Source: Symbiodinium sp. CCMP2592 (taxonomy: Eukaryota; Sar; Dinophyceae; Suessiales; Symbiodiniaceae). Taken from it: 64,000 nt of DNA. A model generated the notes under the pieces. It had not been told where the DNA came from and searched no databases. It was given only the letters and a program-made list of their open reading frames with translations. This document shows, one piece after another, positions 11,365-22,689 of the stretch. The translations under genes and the position numbers were made by a program. The stretch covers positions 124,001 to 188,000 of the forward strand of contig CAJNDT010005479.1 of the NCBI GenBank assembly GCA_905221615.1. Reading direction: 5' to 3'. Positions within the stretch are counted from its first letter, which is position 1, and each line of letters begins with the position of its first letter.

Positions 11365-12375
11365 CAAGTCAAGTCCACAACAGAATCACCAACATGACCT
11401 GTGAGGACTGCGTGTCACAACAGATCAACTACTAAAACTCATCAATGTTACTGCTGCAAGGGTGAGCCTGCGATATGCACTTCTTGAGCACGCAAAGCCT
11501 CAGCAATCACAACGAGCGAAACGGCAAGCTGACGTAATAGTCCGTTCCAGAAGTTGTTGCTGCGGATGCCATCCGTAGCGGGCCATATTGGGACAATCAA
11601 GAGACTTGCTGAATAGCAAGTAGCACATTCATCGCGACTGCAAAGACATCACCCCCTCGGGACAGCCTCCAGGATATACATCACATCAACACAAGCCCAT
11701 CTCAGGACAGCGAAAGTAGACGTGCTGATGCCATGCACATGGAGCTCATCCATCTTGATTTTAGCAGATCTATTGTCGATGTTGCAAGTGATAGGCTAAA
11801 CCATACTGTATCTGAAACATGGTCTTCTGGAACCTCGGCAGGTCTCATGTAGGCATGCATACCAACTAAAACTTACAGCCTTCCAGGGATTCTCTCCTCC
11901 GTACAACTTGTAACTTGAAGCCGTGGAATTTGAACGTTTGCAAAAATGAGTCTTCTCTCGCACTTTGTTTGCTCGCCTCCGATCCGTCGCCACGGACACA
12001 GCCCTCTTCACTGGAGGCAGTGGACCCCCATGTCTTCCTCAACACCGAGCTTGACATCCGACACCTCCTGCCTGCACCCGAATATTGTGTTCTTCAGGTT
12101 CTGAGGTCGCGCAGGCTGATGCACGAGTACGAAAGTGCTCTGAAAGTAAATTCGAGCGCCATCACCGTCTGTGTGCATCTCACCGCATCACAATGACTCA
12201 TTCCGTCGAATCCCGGGGGCAAAATTCAGCGCCATACACACAATGCAAACTGAAACACACATAAATGCCGGAAACGTCGCACGGGAGCTGGAGGAGCCGG
12301 AAAGTCCGAGTCTTTGACCCGTATGGGTGATGCGCCACTTCGATCATTCGATCATTGATGGCAATGTAGATCCAC
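11365..12375. other. No supported gene
   Basis: No exon, repeat array or RNA gene could be supported on either strand. It is probably intron or spacer. Confidence 0.3.
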
Positions 12376-12378
12376 TCC

Positions 12379-13125
12379 TCAACGATGCAACGGCCAGCAC
12401 AGGGCACCAAGCAGAAGGGCTTTCAACTGGCATGAAACCGTTGCTCGACAGATCGTTGAGAGCATCCACATAAGGAGACCCCTAGCGACGAGATAAGCGT
12501 CAATGCATGACCGCTTGGCAACCCCGTTGTCTTTCGGATAAACGCGGTCGACTGAGGTGCCAGGCTGTGACTGGGGGGACAAAGCAGCAAAGAAGCCTTT
12601 GGACCTTAGCATCCATCCGTCGACTCTGGCATCAACCAAACTCCAGCATTCCAAATGGGACCTTCTGAAGCATCCTGCGAAAAAGCCTGATCGCATGGGG
12701 CCAAGGTCCCGACGACATGTGTACCATTTGGATCCATACCTCGACTTGCAAAAAGAAAGTTCGATGCTTACAAAGGCTCCATACCTCCAGCAAGCTTGGA
12801 CTCGACGGCGCTGAAGCCGCTCAAGTCTGCACACTTCTGAGCTCCGGGCTAAGTTCGATGACGCGGCTCTTGATAGCGTTCCTGCTGCTATCTGATGATC
12901 TGAACAACCACGAAAACACGTGCACATGGCGCTTTTCAGCGTCTGGTTCAGCGGGATAGTGGGTACAGTGTCAACAGTTTGCTCATGTTCTCTCATGCAA
13001 AGTGCAACCAGAAAGGCCCTTTGCATCTCCTGGCGGTCTTCGTGAAACCTTAAACCAAAACCCAGAAACCCTAAAACCCCAAGCCCTAAACCACACAAAC
13101 GCCAACAAGGCGAAACGATTAGCAC
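12379..13125 (-). CDS. Long open frame, 248 codons, unrecognised
   Basis: This is the longest open minus-strand frame in the left third of the window. Its first 50 codons lie over the telomere-like tract and are probably not coding. From about 12,990 onward it reads plausibly: SEVCRLERLQRRRVQACWRY, then GMLRSKG-like and VDRVYPKDNGVAKRSCIDAY, closing CQLKALLLGALCWPLHR with a stop at 12,379. It is Cys- and Arg-rich with short hydrophobic stretches. Whether it is an exon, part of a decayed mobile element or chance is unclear. It lies next to a reverse-transcriptase remnant. Confidence 0.3.
   Translation of the reverse strand: MLIVSPCWRLCGLGLGVLGFLGFGLRFHEDRQEMQRAFLVALCMREHEQTVDTVPTIPLNQTLKSAMCTCFRGCSDHQIAAGTLSRAASSNLARSSEVCRLERLQRRRVQACWRYGAFVSIELSFCKSRYGSKWYTCRRDLGPMRSGFFAGCFRRSHLECWSLVDARVDGWMLRSKGFFAALSPQSQPGTSVDRVYPKDNGVAKRSCIDAYLVARGLLMWMLSTICRATVSCQLKALLLGALCWPLHR
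13040..13100. repeat. Degenerate telomere-like tract
   Basis: Words such as aaaccttaaacc, gaaaccctaaaa, ccccaagccctaaacc follow one another and are near-copies of CCCTAAA. It is the same kind of tract as at 285-350, and it sits about 110 bases upstream of the reverse-transcriptase fragment. Confidence 0.5.
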
Positions 13126-13213
13126 TCAAGGACAGGGTCAATTGGGTCTTACGATCATCCAGTCCATTTACTAGGAACCCGCTTTCTGTACACGTGGCCC
13201 CTTAGGCGCCACC

Positions 13214-13500
13214 TGTAAAGGAACTGTAGGAGAAGGTATCCGACAAGGTTGTCCTCTTAGTCCATACCTCTACATCATGGTACTTGCAGTTCTGATCGAC
13301 GAAGTAGACTATGGTCTTGCTAGTGGAAGAATCCCCACAAACACTTCGTCCGCGGGTAAACCCATCTTCGACCTTGAGTACGCTGATGACACATTACTTC
13401 CCTCCTTGACCACACCGCAGCTCTCGAAATTTTCTCATCATTGGAAAGAGTAGCAGAATTTTAGGGGATGTCTCTCAATCAGACTAAGACAGAACTACTG
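13214..13500 (+). mobile_element. Decayed non-LTR retrotransposon reverse transcriptase fragment
   Basis: The plus strand encodes EGIRQGCPLSPYLYIMVLAV and then FDLEYADDTLL. These match the fingers/palm block (G-x-RQGCPLSP-Y-L) and the YADD catalytic block of LINE-type reverse transcriptases. After YADDTLL the frame changes, and HTAALEIFSSLERVAE appears in another frame, followed by a stop and GMSLNQTKTELL in a third. That order is as expected in a LINE polymerase. Two frame changes in 100 bases and the missing endonuclease show an inactive 5'-truncated remnant. Relics may extend to about 13,800 (PLNNIKLCERHAH), but this is weak. Confidence 0.8.
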
Positions 13501-13809
13501 GACATCGGGCACAGCGTCACCGATCCCCCTAGACAGAAAGCAAGACGGAATCTGCGCAGCCCATCCGATACCCAAAGTTGCTTTGCATCCGAAAACCCCC
13601 CGGCTTCAGGAATTAGATTGTGGTGTCCATGTTGTGTCAGCCTGAGCTGCAAAGTTTGTGCGGCCATCTGTACGGTCCAATAACGCAGGCTCCGGCAGTT
13701 CGTCTTTCTGGACATGACATCAAATCCGGACCTCTCAACAACATAAAACTTTGCGAAAGACACGCTCACGTCGATTTCGTGAATTTTTCATGGCCGCCTA
13801 ATAGAGAGA

Positions 13810-14915
13810 ACTTACGCCAAAACTAGAACACAGTATCCACGAAACAGCAATGCACACAATACCCGTGCACCCCTGGACCTGCAATATCTTGATTACATGC
13901 GTCTCTGACGGGCCGCTTAACATACGCACACGAAAACATAGACATTGTAGAATTCCACCACGAAGTTGCGAGTACACCCATCTTTCCGGTTTGAGTGCTT
14001 TAGGCGTGGAACATTTTTGAGATGTTTCTGCAGGGAGCCGTACTTCCACATTTCTGAACTGAGCAATTGTTGCAACTGCTGCTAGTGGGCGGAGTGATTT
14101 TGAGGTGTGCGCCGCAATCGCCCGACGTCGTGACACGATTAGAACCAGCCAGACATGACGACGCGCGCAACAGGTGCGTCAATTCCAGACCTGGTGCTTC
14201 TTGTGGTTTCGCGAGAAGCTTTCTTCCGATGTTCTTAAATGCAGGAGACCGTATCACTAAGCCACCGGCATCAGCAGCTGCTGCTCCTCTTCGAGCTGCA
14301 GCAAGCCAATGAGAGCCTTTCACGTGAAGCATAACCACGTCTAACGGAGGGGATGAGCTTTGTCGTGTACGAGGGTGTGTGCTTGTGTTTCACGATTGGG
14401 TCGTTTGGTGCAGGGTTTGTATTCGTTGGGTTGCAACGGTGAGCTGCAATGCCCTCCAATTGCATCATTACCAATCTTCTCGCTGCATTGAATGGCATTC
14501 GCACATTGCAAACATCTCAAATTGCAGCATAGCTTCTAAATTGAACATGTGCACGTTGGTGTCCGCAACAAAGTCTTAAACGTGCTCTGCTGTCTTCACT
14601 TTGCCCTAGGCATCGGGTTCGGCAGGCGCAACCTGTTATAACCTGTTTCAAGCATGCACATTGCCCCAATGTGTCACTCCTTCCTGACTTCCGCCCTGCG
14701 CGTTCTTCTACTCCGTTTTAGAAGAACAAACTCCCAGCAAGTTCCAAAATGTCCCAAGAAGCTGCGAATAAAAACCAATCCCGCCTGTACCACAGCTAAT
14801 TCAACTGTAAATGACCGCTGTAGGCCGACCATCAGAAAGTGTTGAAGGGCAACTGCAACTCTCGTTGCTTGCCTGAAGAAGCAAATCCTGATGACTTGAC
14901 ACGAACACTTCGCGC
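13810..14915. other. No firmly supported gene
   Basis: One minus-strand block at about 14,330-14,150 (SHWLAAARRGAAAADAGGLV, FKNIGRKLLAKPQEAPGLEL) could be an exon, but neither edge carries convincing splice signals. The rest shows nothing. Confidence 0.25.
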
Positions 14916-14919
14916 TCGC

Positions 14920-15001
14920 CTGCAGCGCATGCGTGCCACGCTTGTCACAGGCGATGGCGGCAACTTGTGGTGAGAGCTTCTCAAGGATTCGCTTTCTCTG
15001 C
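14920..15001 (-). CDS. Exon encoding a Pumilio/PUF-like repeat
   Basis: The exon starts after a GTGAG|G acceptor with one leading base and encodes QRKRILEKLSPQVAAIACDK then RGTHALQ. It stops at a CAG|GC donor (82 nt, one plus 27 codons). The pattern of a helix followed by ACDKRGTHALQ matches the RNA-contacting helix of Pumilio-family repeats, where a residue pair flanking an aromatic or basic residue precedes H-x-(L/V)Q. PUF proteins bind mRNA 3' untranslated regions and repress or relocalise transcripts. Only one repeat is visible; neighbouring repeats, if present, must lie in exons I could not resolve. The GC donor and AG|G acceptor agree with other genes here. Confidence 0.5.
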
Positions 15002-15009
15002 CTCACAGG

Positions 15010-16165
15010 TGGAAACTCCAGTTCGATCCATCCAAGCTGCTGATGCTACGACAGTAGTGTCACAACTAGTATGAGACCGAGCAATACACCTGAGACTGAC
15101 AAGCAAGAAGTCAAGCCGTATCAACCCTCAAATCTAGCCGATGCGCGCACACGACATGCAAGCACTACGGCATTGTTTGTTCGTCGCAAGTGCAGCCCAT
15201 GCCTGGGAGAGCATGCCTGAAATGCTGCGCCTAGGTGGCAAACTTTTGGCAGCTGCACTCGATTTCACTCCTTGAGGGGTGTGGTAATGGGGAAAGTTCG
15301 GGTAGAGCTCTGCATCTGGAGCCTGGCGCAGCGCTGCTAAGGTCGAGGCTACATAGGTAGTTGCCATAGGAGTCGCACATCATTCCCGCAATCTCATCCT
15401 CGACCTTTGGCTTTCAGAAACACGGGTCATGGAGCAACCCATAGCAACTCAGAAGCTGCTCGTGGGTGAAAAGTGTTTGCGTCTGTATCTCCTATCCGAG
15501 GCCCAAGCTTCTGCGAGGATGACATCCATGATCGGCCCTGTCATGTGCAGTCTTGGCCACGTGCAACAGTGCTCGTATGGGGATTACATCTCAACAACAG
15601 AGTCCGTCCTGGGCTCTTGAGAGCTGGTAGCCCAGCAAAGGCTGGATTCAAGCAGCTTACAGAGCGTGGTTAGTGGGTGATTTCGGTTAGATATCGATAC
15701 TGAGCCGGACTAAGCCCGGGATGCTTCGACTCGCGGTGTGTGGGGCAGGGTTCTGGGTGATCACGAAGGATACTTCAGACCTGATCTAACGAAGAATTCA
15801 CCAGCTCATGTTAAGAAGCCTGAAACATCCAAGGCATCACCAAGACTTAAAGTCTCTGGGATCACCCCGGATCCAATGAAGCCTGGTCCCTTTTGCAGCT
15901 GCCGCTGTAGGTACTTGCCTTGGCAAGACAATTTCGAATCGCTGAGAACATGCGGCGCACGATTTGGCTGTGACCAACACGACCGGAAACTGGGGCCGAG
16001 CTGGGCCATTTCCGGCGAAGCTAAGCCTCCAGCTCCCTGCTTGACTTCGCGAAAGCTGACCGACCTGAATGATTGTTCTTGTCCGTTGTAAGTCTCCGAT
16101 CTCTGACACTATGCTGACGCCGCACCCTTAGCTGACAATAAGCTAGAACAAGCTGCACCTGCCCC
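15010..16165. other. No supported gene
   Basis: Open frames on both strands lack matching splice signals. No repeat array was recognised. Confidence 0.3.
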
Positions 16166-16170
16166 AGCAA

Positions 16171-16275
16171 CTCTGCCGCTTCGGCGGGAAGTGCCGCTGC
16201 ATCGAATCTGGCACATTCCATAATGCTTCTCTTTTCTTCCAAACTCATGGCGTGTTTCTTCAGGCCAGGTTCTAC
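16171..16275 (-). CDS. Exon of unrecognised helical protein
   Basis: The minus strand encodes EPGLKKHAMSLEEKRSIMEC then ARFDAAALPAEAAELLGQ and reaches a CAG|GTGCAG donor at about 16,171. The upstream edge is near a TCGCAG. The sequence looks like two amphipathic helices. It lies 1.2 kb upstream of the Pumilio-like exon in the same orientation and could belong to the same gene, but nothing proves that. Confidence 0.4.
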
Positions 16276-16319
16276 TGCGACTGGCAAAATCAATCAAGTG
16301 CGCTGCGACAGCAGTGTTC

Positions 16320-17440
16320 AATCAGCCGTCACAACCAGTAGCCACGATCATGCGGAATAGGGCGAATATGGCACCGGTCACGTTAGTACATAAGACGGTG
16401 TTCCTCGACCTGACATGCCGAGCATGCCTGCCACGTGCAGCCCCGTTTGGACCGCGGCCTTTGCCACCCTGAAACAGGATGCATGCGGCCATGAGGTCTA
16501 ATGTGAATCTCAACATAAAGCCTCATGATGGCGTAAGGCTTCCAATGAGAAACCAGTGGGACATCTTGCAGCACCTTGCCATTCGCAGGGGCGGCATCAA
16601 CCTTGCCACGGCAAAGCTGACAAAGACAACATGCGTCACGATGCTCATCCTCTACGGTCTACAGCATGTTCAGATCGGCAACGTACAGCAATTTGTATGC
16701 ACCCTCTCCTTCCTACTGCACGCTACACTCTGCACCACTTGATGCTTTAAGACCACACACTCCAGACAGCAAGAGTTCGCTTAAGACGCCCCAGAAATTG
16801 CACTACAGACACGCGGCAAACAGCTTACACACTACCGCTGTGCATGAGGATCCAGTTCGACATCTCTGGTGGTCCGGCCTCACCCCGCCCTCGGCCTTTG
16901 CGGGGTTCTGCTGTTGTTGGAGCATGCTCCTGGAAGCAGATCAACCGTTCGTACCCCGGTGGGAGGACTGGACGAGTGGAACATCAAACGAGGGCGGCAG
17001 ATGGAATCCTCCGGCAGCTTGTCGTTGGCCACAGGGCTCCTCTGACAAGCTCAGCGGACTCATAAATGAAGAGTGTCACGCCTTTAATGATACTTTAATG
17101 CCTGGGACGGGACCGGCACCTGTCCACCCCTCACAAATCGGACGCCCATTCCAATGGATGCTCAGCGTCGCCTGCTCTCGATAAGTGTATGCCCACTGTC
17201 AACTACAGCGGGTAAAGTCGAGGCAGGCTGCCGTCTCAATCTCAACCCGCTGGTATCTTCCCGTCCTTTGAACCGAAGGACCAGAAGGATAAACCGGCCT
17301 CAGTTGCGGTCCATGAGAATCGAAACTGGGACCCGCCATGCCAACAAAAACAAGCTGCCCTTGAAACGTCCCGGTCAGGTCTCAATCCTTGCTCGACACC
17401 CTCCGATCAGTGCCATATCCCTAACTTGCGCTTCTCTGTC
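16320..17440. other. No firmly supported gene
   Basis: Open frames are present on both strands (for example plus 16,666-17,184), but none with both plausible composition and splice edges. Confidence 0.25.
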
Positions 17441-17453
17441 ATGAAAGCGCATG

Positions 17454-18338
17454 CTATGCTGATTTTTGACTTGCAACCCCTCTCGACTGAGCTTCCCTGC
17501 CCTGGAGCCAGTGCTGCACCTGTGATGCGATACCCTCACCCTCAAGAACACTTCCAAGCTTCTTGGAAAGAGCCTCCACCACCATCCTTGGTAAACACCG
17601 GTGGAACGCCGACCTCTCGAAGACAGCGAGGCAAACGCAGAAACTGTGTGCAGGGGCAAGCATCTTTCTTGGGAGGAGCCCTATGCAACTCTAATGCAGC
17701 ACGAAACAGAGCAAACTCAAGTATGTGACCAAACCCGAAAGGAGCTAGCTGTGAGGAGTGTCTTGCAGGTTGGCAGCCTTTGGCAAGCAGCTACCAAACT
17801 CAATTTCAATCAAAATCTGGCATGTTGGAAGTTGGAACCTAATCTGTTGGCATGAGGCTCTCGTCGGAGCGTGCCTTGGCCTGTGCGCTCTGGTGCAAGT
17901 GCGCTTGAATGTCCTGCAGCATCGCAGAACTTCGGGGTCGGGTGAACACAGAAGAATATTGCTCTCTTCGACTGATCAAGTCCTGGACTAAGCGACTTTA
18001 AGAAAGACGAAGAATGCACTCGCAAAGCTTCTCATGAATGTCTCGTCTCATACTCTTAGAGCACAACAGCGGTCCATACAGCCGCCCGGACCTTGGCGAG
18101 TGAGGCGGAGACAGCGGAGAAGTTCACCGTGGTCAATTTGCAGAACAGTCTTCGATGCAGCACACACCAAGAGCCATACATGCTGGGACTCGCCAGCCAG
18201 CGCTTTGCAAGCCTGCCGGGCAACGACCAAGTTTGATCCAGCACGGAGCTCAGCTTGAAGCTGATGGCCCATGGCTCCAGCTGTGGCCTCCCAGGGCAGC
18301 TGCTGCTGCCACCGCTCCCCACTGATAAGCCTGATCAT
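17454..18338 (-). CDS. Exons of unrecognised alpha-helical protein
   Basis: Two minus-strand blocks. At about 18,330-18,060: GERWQQQLPWEATAGAMGHQ, LQAELRAGSNLVVARQACKA, then LAGESQHVWLLVCAASKTVL. At about 17,610-17,455: PRMVVEALSKKLGSVLEGEG then IASQVQHWLQGREAQSRG. The Ala/Leu-rich helices of the first block recall HEAT- or ARM-like repeats, but no defining repeat period can be shown. Exon ends are approximate. Confidence 0.35.
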
Positions 18339-19232
18339 GGTTTCAGCTTCGTATCCAGCTGACTGAAAGTTGATTTACGGCGACTTTCTCGAGAAAGTGA
18401 ATGCCTGAGGAAGGACGCTACATGGTCACTGGCAGGTCACCGTCCCAGGAAGGCAACCACTGGTTCAGCACCATGTTGACGAAGCTTTGCTCGGCGATGG
18501 TACGAACGAAAAACGTTGACTTCGGACCTGGTATCCGGCGGCAGCGGCAGCCATCTGATGTACGATCTGCTGATCCTGCACGACCGTGAGACCAGGTACA
18601 GGTACAGAACAGGGCATGTGACGACCAGGTTTCCAAGTGCAACTGTGAGAGAGAGAGCGAGCGAGGGGAGCTGACAGGGTGCTGCCTACAAGTACTGCCT
18701 CGATGCCTGCCTGGCTGCCTGGCTCAATCCCATTGATTTACTCACCACCTCACTCGGTCACGGACGTTCACCAACCCTTGTCGAGTCGCCTGAGTCCTCA
18801 GCTGCCAGAAGGTCGGAAGCCTGAGCAGCATCTGCAACATGAAGAAGAAGAAGAAGTGAGCATGCACAGAACGCGCGCTGCAACCACACCCGAATAGGGA
18901 CACGGGAAACTTGCACACCGAGGCACTCTGCCGGTGCCATTGGCCTGGGAAAAGCATGGTGAGAAGACCGCGCTGCTTTTAGTCATTCAACTTAGCTTAG
19001 CAATTCCTTCTCTTGGGTGCTCCATTTGTTCGTGAGTGCTAAGACCTCTTGTCACATGCTCCTCCCAACAGCAGAGTGCCAGCTGCATGTTTCTCAGGCT
19101 GCTGCTTTGCCTCGACAGCGTGCCTTGGCGAGACTTCGCTCTCGTAACATGACCACCACCCAAGATTGCAACTATGTTACATAGGGGCTGGCATACTGCC
19201 ACTTTAAGAAGAACAATGACAATGAATACTAG

Positions 19233-19323
19233 TAATGAGCTGCATCTTTTGCTTTGTAGATTTTATGCAACCTTCTGCGAAACTCAAGCTGATTGGCCCG
19301 CTCGAGGTACGAGGTCGTGCAGC
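19233..19323 (-). CDS. Exon of unrecognised coiled-coil-like protein
   Basis: After a GTGAAG|G acceptor at about 19,332 the minus strand encodes TTSYLERANQLEFRRRLHKI then YKAKDAAHY before TAG. The sequence is a strongly charged single helix. The stop may be the real C-terminus or just beyond a hidden donor. The rest of the 18.4-21.2 kb stretch has long open frames on both strands, including a 221-codon plus frame at 19,445-20,110, that I could not choose between. Confidence 0.4.
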
Positions 19324-20119
19324 CTTCACATTATCTTCTTCCGGGCAGCACTGCCAAGCTTTCGTTCGCACTGTCTGAGCTCTGTGCGACCGGTCACCAT
19401 CAGCAGCCTGCATCGGCTGGCGGCGACGAAGTGCCACACAATTTGTGAAAGCCGGCAGAGGAAATCAAGCCCGCCTCGGCCCCAGGGCGGAAGGCACCAC
19501 CGAATCCCATGCCCTGGCGATGAACCGAATCATGCGCAACGGCCGCGACTGCACCACACCGCTACAGCAGGATGTGAGAATCCCTCCAGATGAAGCTGAG
19601 CGCTCCCCTGAGAAGCACTTGAAGCAAAAGCGTGCATCGCAATCGCTTAAACCGTTCACATGGCAGGCAGGCGATGTCACTGGCTGGCCCTGTACCTTGT
19701 CAAGCAAGATCTTAGGCCTTAGGCTCCCTTCGATACGTCGAACAGATTACTTCTGGCCAGGCTCCGCCTCCCGGTGTCGGCAAGGGCGGTGGCAGCACCG
19801 GCCTCGTTGGGTCACGACACTTCAAAGCCTTCGGAGGCTTGGAGTAAACATGTCTGGAAGGCCCCAGTGCGCCGTCGAGGTCAACCCCCGGCCTGGACAT
19901 GTAAGCACAAACGCAGAACTCATTAGGATAGATAGATTGTGTGCACAGGGCCAAGATTCCCACATCACCAAACCACCATCTGCAGGGAATCGCGGCCTCT
20001 GCACAAAAGTTGCAAGTTGCTGCAACTGCTGGTGTCCGCCGCAAGCCGCATGCAAAAGACACCCTTTCAGCCCAGCACATTCCCAAAAAGTGTTGGTTGT
20101 TCAGAGCTGACCTGACATG

Positions 20120-21275
20120 CATGTCATGGCAGAGTGTCATTGCCGGGACAAGCTAGCCAAGTGCCACGCATAGCACAAGGTGAGGGTGTTGAAATCGGGG
20201 CACCTTGACAGTTGTGCGCGCGGCTTCCGGGATTCCGACGTTCCGATGTCTTTAGCTTTCCCAAGACGTGCTGACAACCATGCATCGGTCCGGAGTGCAA
20301 CACACTAGCACGTAACACCACGTTTCCTCGAGCGAGAAGCGAGGAGAAAGCTCGCATTGGGAAGAGGCGGGCGGGAGTAGAATCTCTTCAAGACAATCTG
20401 GCACCTGCATGCTCAGATACGGTGGACGCGGGGTGAAGCTAGTTGTCGCACCTTCAAAAGTTGCAAAAGCGGTGCAAGATTTCCTCCACCCGCTGCATCA
20501 CCCCTCAACTGATTCGGTAAGGGAATGCTGGATCAGCGTTAAACAACTCGCGCCGATTGGAAATGTTGCAATGTTTGGTATCCTCTGCCAAAGCGTTTTG
20601 ACAAAGACAACTGTGCGTCACTTCGTGATTTCGTTCGGGTGTACAACTTTCTCGCATAATGCAGATGCGAAAGGATGGCATAAAGCTCTTTGGGATATGC
20701 TGCGCAAAGCATCACAAGGTGACAGGATCGAAGGCTTGAAGGACATCGATGCAAGGATCATGTGCGCCCAGGTCCAGGACAAGACGACCTTCAACAGGAT
20801 TACCATGCATGCTGCATGGCTCTCTTATGGACAGCCGTGCGCGCTCTCTGTGTAGCCGAGGCTTGGCACGACTCGTTGCTTTACATGCCAAAGCACACAA
20901 ACCAAGCAAAAGCCAAGCCTTGGTAGAACCGATAAGAGCAACCCACCGGATAAGCCCTGCAACGAACGACCGAGCTCTCAGTCCACGTGAAAAGTTCCCG
21001 AAGACCGTGGGAGACCTGTGACCGAGAGGTCGTCACAAGTTCGGACAATGCTGAGTAGCAAAAACAGGCAGTGGCAAAGCATGGCAAATAGATCCAACAC
21101 GACAAGATGGGCCCGGAGCGGCGGACACAGCCGGAGAAGAACCAGAATCTCGCAACTCCGACATCTCCAAAGGCGAGTGGAGGTGGCAAACCCAAGGCTG
21201 AGGGCTGCAACCCGAAACCCGAATTACACTGATTGAACGAAACCGAAACCAGGAGTCTGGAGTGGCGCATCCTAG
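20120..21275. other. Unresolved region
   Basis: Overlapping open frames on both strands, plus 20,409-20,855 and minus 20,618-20,909, look equally protein-like. No splice-bounded exon could be fixed and no repeats were seen. Confidence 0.25.
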
Positions 21276-21279
21276 GACC

Positions 21280-22665
21280 TCAACAGATCGAGAGGGCAAC
21301 ACTGAACGATAAGACAGCATGCGGAGGTCTACAGAGGGGAAGTGTCCAACCGTGCTCGGAGGTGGCAGGCCCAAGTCTTCGAAGGTCCTTGACTCTCACC
21401 GTCGTCGTCGTTGTCGTCGTGGTCTTGGCAGTGTCGTCATTGACCACCGTGAGTGTCAGCATCGTCATCATCACCATCTCCGTCATCCTCATTTGGGCCG
21501 AAACAGTTTCAGCAGGCTCCGGTGCAGATTTTGCTTCAGAAGCATACGGGGGATCTTTCTTTGTTTTAGTAAGTTGTGCGACAGTGCCGGGAAAGAGATC
21601 AAACGTCTCATGGTTGCACTCTGTAAATTCAACGTGGCAACGGCCTGCCGCCAACCTGGTAAATAGGGAGAACACACACAAGCGACTACAGGCGACCACG
21701 ACAGGGTATTAGCAGAACCGGAAGGTGTATTTTTATGCAACCGCCAGGGCTCCGAACCGATCAGATTAACAGGTCTCGATAGGCATTCTCAATTCTCGAG
21801 GCACTTCATTTGTTGCTGCAGCCGGGCTCCCAACCAGCACCTCCACCAAAGCTACCGTAGTGATAGTGGGTCGGCCTGGAATCTTGTGTCACGTCATGTC
21901 GCGAAAAGGGCATGGCATCTGAGCTCATCTTGTCGAAGGCAAATCTGCAAATCTAGTTTTGAACATAGAGCCCTCTTGGCAGACGGCTCTGGCGTGTTCT
22001 GAACACTTCGATGTGCCGTGGCTGGATTTGGCGAGTCCAAGAATTCCTGCCAAAACATCGCAACGTAACGTGGGAGAAACACTCAAACGATAACAGAAAC
22101 GTTTGTAGCTGTGCACACTCAGCCCTCCTTCTCACCGGTCAACCTTGCAGTTGCAAGTTCACGCTCTGGAGAAGGAGTTGAATCCTCCGGACAGACACGC
22201 AAATTGGCGAAACCGAGGGATGACTCCAGACTGGCCTCCATGGGAGCCGGTGTGACCACCGTGCCTTTGCTGTCGCAACATGACCCATCATGACCCCACG
22301 ACCGGCGTGCTGTGCTCTACCATACCGAGTGGCCGAGGTCTGTTCCCACCGGCGTTGGGGCCTGGGTCCCGTCACACAGATTCAGACAGACCATGCTTCT
22401 TGGATCCCCTCGCTTCTGAAGAGCGTCGTCTCTCAGAGCAGCACCTGTGGATCATCCCAACCTGGAAGAAGTTAGGACTGCAAGCATTTGGTGGAAGATC
22501 AGCAAAGTCACACCTTCGGCCAAGCCACTCAGTGACTTCGGTCGCGTTGCCTGCGACACCTTCGAGGCCTGGCGGTATCTGACACATTCCGCCAATCATT
22601 GCGGCGGCAATTAAAACCTCAAAAGAGAGACGGCGTCCAGATTCAGACAGAACTTCAATCCTCAT
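21280..22665 (-). CDS. 5' exons of an unrecognised gene starting at 22,665 (gene G)
   Basis: A start codon at 22,665-22,663 opens a 48-nt exon MRIEVLSESGRRLSFE, ending at a GAG|GT donor. The beta-strand pattern resembles the first strands of a ubiquitin-like fold. Further blocks on the same strand: about 22,270-22,145 (KGTVVTPAPMEASLESSLGF, ANLRVCPEDSTPSPERELAT), about 22,060-21,955 (LRCFGRNSWTRQIQPRHIEV, FRTRQSRLPRGLYVQN) and about 21,640-21,440 (RCHVEFTECNHETFDLFPGT, PYASEAKSAPEPAETVSAQM). The last runs into a GTC-type simple repeat. The family is not recognised. The window downstream does not show where the gene ends. Confidence 0.4.
21399..21430. repeat. GTC/GTT trinucleotide tract
   Basis: An imperfect run of GTC with some GTT. 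On the minus strand it would encode a Thr run if translated in the frame of the 21,640-21,440 block. Confidence 0.8.
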
Positions 22666-22689
22666 GTTCCCTCACCTCATCTACTCCGC

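Noticed and set aside
19445..20110. 221-codon plus-strand open frame
   Set aside because: No splice edges, Pro/Arg/Ser-rich composition typical of the back of coding or GC-rich spacer sequence, and wrong orientation for the block. I could not show it is real.
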